Assembly (NCBI RefSeq): GCF_002127325.2
Contig: NC_035436.2
Coordinates: 107,717,591 to 107,781,590 of the forward strand
Length of the DNA: 64,000 nt
Direction of reading: 5' to 3'
Source of the DNA: Helianthus annuus
Lineage: Eukaryota; Streptophyta; Magnoliopsida; Asterales; Asteraceae
Shown here piece by piece: positions 56,685 through 64,000 of the stretch (position 1 is the first letter of the stretch; every line of letters begins with the position of its first letter). Position numbers and translations under genes: made by a program. Under the pieces are notes generated by a model. The model saw only the letters and a list, made by a program, of their open reading frames with translations, was not told where the DNA came from and did no database searches.

Positions 56685-58130
56685 CTATCCAGCTGCACCA
56701 GCACTACTCTCACCAAATACACGGAATGGAGAATCCGGATCAAACCTCGCACCAGCACCAGCCGGGCCACACTGCTGCCTCGGCTGAAAGAAGTCCGGGA
56801 TCCTCATGCTGTGTGTAGTCATCATGTAACGGAGAGCATCATCCTGCCTCTCCTGACCCAACTGAATCGCCTCAATCAGATGCTTCAACCTGTTAAATCT
56901 TTGCTCCACATAACTAGAGAGTGACTGTAAAGTGAGAGGCTCAGGTGGAGGCTGCCTCCTCGGATACTGCTGTGCTGGTAGCTCGTGTCTCTGTGGTGGC
57001 CGCTGTCGGTGTGTAGGGTCAATCTGAATCATCACATCCTCAGCTGGATGTCCCTCCGGCGGCTGCACCTGCGGGCCCTGCCTGATCGGCTCCCAGCCGT
57101 AGGGCTCCGTCCATGACACTATACCTGCCTGCTGCAACTCTCTCAAACCAAATGTCACCGTCTTGGGCCCCTCGTGTAGAAATTTGCGGACATACTTGGT
57201 AAACACCCCCAAATTTCGTGCAATCCGAGTAATATAGGGGCCCATATCCAACCCAGCACGAGGACCACCTCGACGTCCTATACAAAACGAATCTGCTAAG
57301 ACCGTAGCCAGATTCATCTCACGGTTCTCTACACGGCACATGAGAATGAACAATTCTATCCAATTCGCCTTGTTTTCCCCCGACTTCCGACCCACCAATG
57401 TAGTAGACAAAATCTTCAAAACATACCTATAAATTGGGTTACGAACCGAAGTGATCAGGTTCGTAACCGTGAACGGGTGGTCAGATATCGTCTTCCAAAA
57501 ATTCCGCAGCTGAGTACTCCCAACACTATAATCTCTAGCAGTAGAATAAGCAACCTTCAAACTAGTAACAAATCCCGGCCGCTTCACTTCCTCCTCAGTA
57601 TAAAACCCTGACACTATGGCAAACCTAGCCATGTTCATCTCAAAAACCTGCCTACCCAAACTGAACGACACAGCTGTGTCCTGATCAAACTTTTCCTCCT
57701 TATGCATCCATGTGCTATGAAACTCTAGCACCAACTCCTCATACTGCGGTTGTGTACACTCCAACGCATCTGTCAACTTCGGACCCAAAAGGTCCAACAC
57801 TTCCTGCCTCGACCCTATCTCCCCTAACCAGATCCAGTCTATCACTCTGTGCTGAAGTAGATCAGTATTTTTCAATTTATCATACTTGTTCCATTCTGGT
57901 GTACTCGGCTCAAACTTAAATATCGGGTGATCGGCTCTACTACATCTCCTATCCGGAATAAAATTATAAGACGTTTGATACTCGATCTTTCTCAACTTAG
58001 GATCATCGGCAGCTATCTTAATGATCGGGGTCTCATGTGGGACTGGGTCTTGCTGGGGTGGATCCTGTTGTGGTGCTGACTGACCCGCACCTGTTTTTCT
58101 CGACCTACCTCTGCGCGAACTACTAGCCAT
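56685..58130 (-). CDS. Athila env-like / ATHILA ORF (481 aa), intact
   Basis: The chosen start is the Met of MASSSRRGRSRK at 58130. The frame is also open for 25 residues upstream, to an ATG at 58205, with a hydrophobic run (LLLLIACLFCLYYIYFAG). That part comes from AT-rich sequence and may be chance. The body has a basic Pro/Gln-rich start, then LLGPKLTDALECTQPQYEELVLEFHSTW and a VSFSLGRQVFEMNMARFAIVSGF block. These recall the ATHILA ORF family and related plant-transposon domains. The C-terminus is Pro/Gln-rich with a short helical segment. In Athila elements such an ORF lies after pol and is called env-like. Its function is unproven. It has no stop or frameshift, unlike its surroundings. 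Confidence 0.75.
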   Translation of the reverse strand: MASSSRRGRSRKTGAGQSAPQQDPPQQDPVPHETPIIKIAADDPKLRKIEYQTSYNFIPDRRCSRADHPIFKFEPSTPEWNKYDKLKNTDLLQHRVIDWIWLGEIGSRQEVLDLLGPKLTDALECTQPQYEELVLEFHSTWMHKEEKFDQDTAVSFSLGRQVFEMNMARFAIVSGFYTEEEVKRPGFVTSLKVAYSTARDYSVGSTQLRNFWKTISDHPFTVTNLITSVRNPIYRYVLKILSTTLVGRKSGENKANWIELFILMCRVENREMNLATVLADSFCIGRRGGPRAGLDMGPYITRIARNLGVFTKYVRKFLHEGPKTVTFGLRELQQAGIVSWTEPYGWEPIRQGPQVQPPEGHPAEDVMIQIDPTHRQRPPQRHELPAQQYPRRQPPPEPLTLQSLSSYVEQRFNRLKHLIEAIQLGQERQDDALRYMMTTHSMRIPDFFQPRQQCGPAGAGARFDPDSPFRVFGESSAGAAG

Positions 58131-59230
58131 GCCTGCAAAATAGATATAATAAAGACAAAACAAGCAGGCAATCAGTAATAACAAACTATTTTTGGTATTT
58201 TTCAATTTTTACTTTTTTTTAATTTTTTGAAATTTTTATATTTTTTTGAATTTTTATAAATTTTTTCGAAAAAAATAGAATAGCCGTATAGCATTTCATT
58301 CGCGGCTAATTCTGAAACAAACGGGTTACTTTTTACAATTGCTAAGTGATAGTTAAACTCGCCCGAATGGAGATTGAGTACGGGCGAGCTTAAATCACTT
58401 GTACGTGCAAGTAAACCCAAGACCAATTAAACATGACTCAAACAAGACTAACACTAACTAAAAACGACACAAAGACACTAAACTGGACTCAATGTACACT
58501 ACCCCCCTCGGCGCTTTAATTGTCCGCAATTAAAACGAGTGCCTAACCAAGACATTGAAGTCCAAACTTGCCTAAAATGAGCTGCGTTTTAGTTTTAAAA
58601 TCAAAATTCTAGCGATTGAAAAAGTCCGCCTAATTAAAGGAGGGTTTTCCGTTTTGCAAAAATTCCGTTTCTAATTCGCAAGATTGGAGCTTTATGCGTC
58701 AATGTCCCAAACCAATTCAATCCACAGCATTCAATACTCCAAACCAACACTACCCGCACCCATCAAGAATAACTTTGAAACCAAAGATCTCATTTTTATG
58801 TTAAAACAACAATGGTAATTTGAGCATAAACATAACATTATGTGCGCAACCCAAACCAAACCAACCGCACCCCAAAATTCAAACTAACAACTGAAATCAA
58901 TCTCGAGACACACAGGTCGAAAATCATTCATAATAATGACATACCCTTCAAAATTCTCAACTCGCAATCAAACCAAACCACGACCACCCGCACCCCATCA
59001 ATGACACGAAACAACTAGACTCAACATAATGACTCCCTTGACTCGACAAGACTCACGGACCTGACTCGACTGACCCGACACATCAGACCACAAAAACAAC
59101 TCAAACAAAACTTGACACAACTGACTCAACACCAAAAACGACATAGCCTCGCGGCTGCCTAGACTTCACTAAATCAAACGACCATAAGACTCGACTCAAA
59201 CAAGATCCCAACCGGACCGACGGACTGAAT

Positions 59231-62226
59231 TGTAACAACCATAAATTTATTTAGCGATTCCCGTAAATAATCACAAATTACTGAGTATTTATAATTAAAC
59301 ATTCATGCTCAAATACGGGTTTATTAAAAACTTTTCTAAACTTTTGAAAGCAAAACAACATAGTGTAATTTAATTCATCGTTTTAGAATAACGACGAAAC
59401 AACTTGCGGAAGCTTCATTTAACGTGTGTTCGGTTCTTGCTCGACGCTTGATCTTCATCCGGGACTCTCGATATTCACCTATGATCAATACCAGCTTAAA
59501 TGTTAGTATTGATAGTTTAATTAATGGTACAAGACAAGATAAATGATAATGGAAGGAGATCCCAACATTAATCACTTGATTCCAAAAATAAGGACTTCAA
59601 ATGGCCTCCACCGTAGCTTACGGTAGCCACCGTAAGCTACGGTGGCCTCTGTTTTAAAATACCCCCACCGTAAAGTAGTAGGTAACTGGCGTAACGATTT
59701 CAGCCCCACCGTAACTTACGGTGGGCCCCGTAAGTTACGGTGGTCCCTGTATCAGACCTTTCCATTTTTTTTTGTCGTTTTTGACACGAAAACTTCCGTA
59801 TCTTTCAATTCGTGAATCCGTTTAACCTCCCGTTTCTTCCTACATGATAGTAATTTGAATCCCCATCTAATGGAGTTAAAATTTAACATTCAAACTAATA
59901 AAATTCTAAATCTTTAAGCGTTCGGCTTATTATTCAAAATCAATATTTTGACCCGTTTATATTTAAAACCACAAGCTTGTTCAAAATAGTCATGGGGCAT
60001 ACGCCCATGTAATTAACTCAAATTCTATTTCCCGGATTCATAACATGTGTGAATTACACGACCAATGTCTAGGTTATGTGCGTAACCAGTTTTGACCCGT
60101 TTAAATGGTCATATGCATTTATTATTAATCTCACTCTTCTCTTTTCGCGCTTTACATTTTCACATTCAAAGTATCTACCCATATCATGTAACCATTATGC
60201 AAGTTCCTAAACCACCCATATGGGTCATTTGTCTAATTTACCCATTAAGGGCTTTTTGGTCAATTTTAGTCCCTCATTTTACAATGAAAGACTTCCACTA
60301 ATTAATTGACCAAAATACTACTTTCAACTATAAATCTAATTATGTGTACCTGGCTCGGGTCATAGCATTGACCCGTTTACATACCTCTTGCTTTACATTT
60401 TCTAGTTAAAGCAACGCAACATATGTTATTTCCTGTAATCACAAACACACAACAAGTGGTCACCAATTATTAATGTCAAATGGTATTAACACACCATTTG
60501 ACCCATCTATTCAAAATAACCATTTTTCAACATATGATAGTGTTTTTATTACCATCTCACTCCTTAAACCTATTCCGGTTTGCACCGTGAGTTTTATTTG
60601 CTTAAAGGACATTTTCTCAATTTGTTTGACCCGTTAAAACTTTCACCAAAAAGTTTCCCTTTCAAGTCTTTTATCTATTCGTTAATCCATGTCCGGATTA
60701 CTACTTAACCATTTTACCCGTCACGTTTAAACCATAACATAGTGTTTCAAAACTTTATATTTGTTCATCATTTCACATCAAGTTTATCTTATTTACCCAT
60801 TTTACCATAACCTATGGTTTTTGCCCTTCTAGCTTGTTCCGACCTGCATTGTATCATGCCGGAACATCTTATTTCATTTGCAAACTACTATTCATGTTCG
60901 ATACTCACAATAAGCATTTGATAAATAATAAAAAAAAGGCGTAAGCTTTACTTACCTTGCATCCGGTTATGCTTTTCTTCATGTTTAACTTGTTTGATCC
61001 GCTTCCTTCCCGAGCTCCCACCTAGCTCATTAAGCGTCAAACTATCACCATAATTAGTAAGACAGTTAGATTAGTCATTATCACGTGCGACTATTCCATC
61101 TTACGAATTCTATGTCAAAACTTCTATTTGACTTCATCATTGGTTAATTTTGACTTATAAAAGTCATTTACTCTTAATCTTATGATATTCGAAATTAGTT
61201 AAAATCTACTTCATGACTAGAATCCGTATTTTCACATATCATCCCTAGTTAATCAAATTAGGCAATTATGCGTTTCGTTCATGATTTTGACATATAACAT
61301 TCGTTTAGGCATTTTAACAAACACCTTGCGGGCGAGATTCATATACTTCTTTTGTCAAGTTCATATCTCACTTTTGATCAAGTTTTAACATCAAAATCAA
61401 TCTCTATGTCTAGTGTTCATGAACTACACCCAAAACTTGTATCATAACAACAATATTCATCAACTCAACACTCTAAATTAAGTGTTCATCATTTTGTCAT
61501 AAATCCCACTTAGCACCTATCTAATTAGTTAACCGAAACACTAATTTATGGTGCTAAATCACAAGTTTACATCTAGGGTTCGTTCCTAGACTCATAAACA
61601 TCACAATTTCACTATAACATCCAACATTCACACTAATTTTCATTCATGCATGATTATCACAAATTTCAAAATATCACCAAACTACGAATTTTGACATACC
61701 TTGTGATCTCCTAGCTTAGGTGATCACGAATTTAGTTAAAGCCCCAATTCTTAGCTTGATTTCCCCTTTGATTTTGAGCAATTTTGATGAGTTTAGGGTT
61801 TGAAAGGAGAAACCCTCTCCTGCTATGTGAAAATGTCGACCAAACACACACTTTTGTGTGTGTTTTGGTTTTTGATTCATTTAATTAAAACATCTTTCAT
61901 GTTTTCCCTTTTTGGTCCCTCAAAATTTCAAGTTTTATAAAGGTTTAACCAAATTCATGTTTCCATTATTTTTTTTAACCACACTTAACTTGCTAGGTTA
62001 ATATTCCTAGTTACTTAGCGGTTTTCGGGGGAGTCAAAACCCGTTTTATTTTAAGTCTCGTTAACTCGGGCATTTTTATACACTTTGTTTTCTTAAAGTA
62101 TTTATCCTCTTTCCAATTAATATTAAGTTTATTAATTTAAATTCCTAATATTTACCGAGTTAATTTTTACCACTAACAGTATTTTATCCGTCATTACTAT
62201 TAACTCCCCGTTTTTGGGGTGTTACA
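59231..62226 (-). mobile_element. 3' LTR (3.0 kb) of another retrotransposon, minus orientation
   Basis: On the minus strand it starts TGTAACACCCC and ends GGTTGTTACA. The purine-rich TAAGGGGGGTAGACT lies directly upstream (62227-62241), so this is the 3' LTR of an element extending to the right. A GCTTCCGC motif lies near its end (59401-59415) and a leader-like aaaccctaaactcatc near 61800. It inserted into the Athila-type internal region. Confidence 0.75.
59608..59743. repeat. Two 38-base hairpins with compensatory changes
   Basis: Hairpin 1 has 16-base arms at 59608-59623 and 59630-59645. Hairpin 2 has 16-base arms at 59706-59721 and 59728-59743. Both have six-base spacers. The arms are CCACCGTAGCTTACGG in the first and CCACCGTAACTTACGG in the second. 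The one changed position is matched by the complementary change in the opposite arm. Confidence 0.9.
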
Positions 62227-62263
62227 AGTCTACCCCCCTTAAAGAGGTTTCGTCCTCGAAACC
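62227..62263 (-). promoter_or_regulatory. Polypurine tract and adjacent palindrome
   Basis: On the minus strand, GGTTTCG-AGGA-CGAAACC (62246-62263) is followed by ctctt and the purine tract TAAGGGGGGTAGACT at the LTR border. The arrangement mirrors 22507-22543 and 55150-55187. Confidence 0.65.
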
Positions 62264-64000
62264 TTATTTACATAGTACTTTTAATTTAGACTAAACGAAC
62301 TTAGTTTCATTTTCAAGGCATTTATTCATTCCTTTCGATCTAACGTTTCCATTTATATTGACGCGTACGTCTTTCATGTGTAAGGCCTCGCGGGCCGTTA
62401 CTTTCAGCTTGTATCCATTATCTTTATTGTTTACTTATTTTGACGGTTAGACTTGTTAGTCGCCGGTTACTTCATACCCCGTCACCCGGGTATACTATTT
62501 TGCCATCTCCGGCCTTACGTGTGTTTAAAATTCTCTAAGTCACACCATACCACTTATGTTTTGTTAAAACGTTGCTTTTGACTAAAAACTAAATTTTTAG
62601 TTTACGTTTCCTCTTTGTCTTACATCTTTCTCTCATTTCTAGGAATGTTACTTCCGAGAATCTAGTCCTTTCCGTTATTATTTAATGCAGGGAATTATAA
62701 CAAATTCCCAAGCTTAACCCATATGACCCGTAGGTTCTTTCACTTAGCCTCATAGGCTATTTATTTAGATTTTCACCTTTTTATCCTTTTGAGGTGAGAC
62801 CCTTACAATTCGTTTCTTTCTATTTGTGACCCGAAGGTCTTTTTGGTCCCATAGACTTAACATTAATTAATATCCCGTAGGTTATGATGATCCCGTAGAT
62901 CATCTGTTATAGATTCAAATGTGTATACGTTTATATACGCATATGGCGTTAAGGCACCCCTTTTTATGTTTAGAATTAACCTTTACTTTTTGGATTTCGT
63001 TTGACCTTGACCGCAGTCTAAGGCTACATTGTTTTCTTTTCGAATTATCTTTCCGACTTCGTGACTTCTAACATCAATTACATGTCGGTTTGCCCTACTC
63101 TTACCGTTACCCGGTTCTTACCTATACTTCTTTACTTCCCATTACCCGGGTTCTTTTATTTTAATGTTTTTAACGCCTATAACTCCTTTACATAGGTTTA
63201 TTAATATTTCGCACTTTTATTTATTCGGTTTGCGCTTACTTACTTTAGCAAGTGTCATCCATTATTAAATTCGTTTGATTTGTTCGTGTAAAAATTCATC
63301 ACTTATGAATGTCAAACTTCAGTATTTGTTCGACCCGTTTAGCTTTAAAATAGTTGGACGTAATTTATCAAAATTTCTATTTGCAGTATCTTATCGTCCT
63401 TTAGTCATGACCCAAAACCCGAGTCTTTTTGACTTTCCATACGCGTTCCTGTTTCTCAGTCTACGCATGCGTTTAATTCCTCACCTATTAACCTACCGAA
63501 ATCGTTATCATTGCACCCCTCCCGGTATGCATTAAGACTTCGTTTCGATTTACTTGGTCATCTTAGCGAAACCCGTCGCTTTTATTCGACCATGTCTTTT
63601 ATTATTTTTTTTTATTTTTTTTACGTGACCACCATTGGCGGCCTTATTAATTATGAGTGACGATTATCATCGTTATACTTGCTTTACTACGACTAAAGTT
63701 AACAACCTTGATTATCTTTTTCGTATGGGCAACACCTTTGTTTTTATGACCCGACGGATCATCTATACTTTGGTTTTACTTGCCCATTTTGTTCACCGTG
63801 GCCCTTTCGTTCAAGATGACTTATTTTCGTGAATTTTATTTTGATCATTCATTTATATCATCATTTACATTAATCCTTGCCCCTTCTCTCGGGCTCATTA
63901 TCCTAATGTAATACGCTTCCGTCACCCGGCTGTGCGTTTACATTATTGTCAACTATTTTGTTCAATTGTTTCATTTGGGTATTTTAATTTGTCCCATTCA
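62264..64000 (-). mobile_element. Internal region of the right-hand retrotransposon, non-coding or decayed
   Basis: It adjoins the polypurine tract, so it should be the 3' internal part of the element, but no pol relic could be read. Short words like cccgtaggt, cccgaaggtc and cccgtagatc recur at 62700-62910. The short frames here (60-90 codons) have no family features. Confidence 0.4.

Larger units (their letters stand above)
55151..59230 (-). mobile_element. Athila-type internal region (3' part)
   Basis: It contains the polypurine tract with a TTTCG...CGAAA palindrome (55170-55187), a long non-coding stretch with T-rich runs and two related blocks (ctgtagagtcgctatccccaa near 55580, ttgtaaagtcactatccccaa near 55680), the env-like ORF and a further non-coding part. 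It is cut at 59231 by another LTR. Gag and pol are not in the window. Confidence 0.55.

Noticed and set aside
56550..56924. 124-codon plus-strand frame
   Set aside because: It overlaps the 3' part of the env-like ORF on the other strand and has no domain.
63275..63535. 86-codon plus-strand frame near the right edge
   Set aside because: Opposite in strand to the element it lies in, with no recognisable domain.

Overview
This is a repeat-dominated plant nuclear window with one clear host gene. The gene is an intron-containing orthologue of Arabidopsis STICHEL. Most of the rest is nested LTR retrotransposons with tRNA-iMet-type primer-binding sites, plus a plant L1 LINE, TIR elements and a Helitron-like end. 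The TE families (kilobase-long TGTRACAACC/TGTCACACC LTRs, SIRE-like copia, an Athila env-like ORF) and low gene density point to a large-genome eudicot. I infer Asteraceae, without proof.

Left third (1-24.5 kb): a Ty3/gypsy element on the minus strand runs off the left edge. It has a 5' LTR (2785-6173), a PBS, an unusual 404-aa ORF lying before gag (1395-2609), and the start of gag (1-406). It inserted into a LINE (6174-9037), which had itself inserted into a SIRE-like copia element (9038-12686). Then comes a second, broken copy of the 404-aa ORF. It is cut by a solo LTR (12975-16172, TSD GGATT) and by a nearly complete, young Tekay-type chromovirus (16314-23742, TSD GCTGA/GCTTA, LTRs differing at about 7 of 1199 sites by eye). 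The chromovirus carries an in-frame stop and a frameshift.

Middle (24.5-45 kb): old LTR remnants in both orientations, minisatellites, a Tourist-like element with a G-rich core, a Helitron-like 3' end and a Harbinger transposase relic. An 8.7-kb decayed copia element follows (34973-43700, perfect TSD AATCT). It holds two TIR elements sitting in (TA)n arrays, one full of GGCGTTTT motifs.

Gene island (45.0-50.6 kb): the STICHEL-type gene, plus strand, six coding exons predicted from splice sites and reading-frame continuity (1108 aa). It encodes a DnaX-like AAA+ protein known in Arabidopsis to control trichome branching. A polyadenylation signal follows.

Right third (50.6-64 kb): the start of a minus-strand LTR, then an Athila-type LTR and internal region with one intact env-like/ATHILA ORF (56685-58130). 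It is interrupted by another minus-strand LTR (59231-62226), whose decayed internal region runs off the right edge. These elements share palindromes next to the polypurine tract and contain GC-rich hairpins, including a pair with compensatory substitutions.
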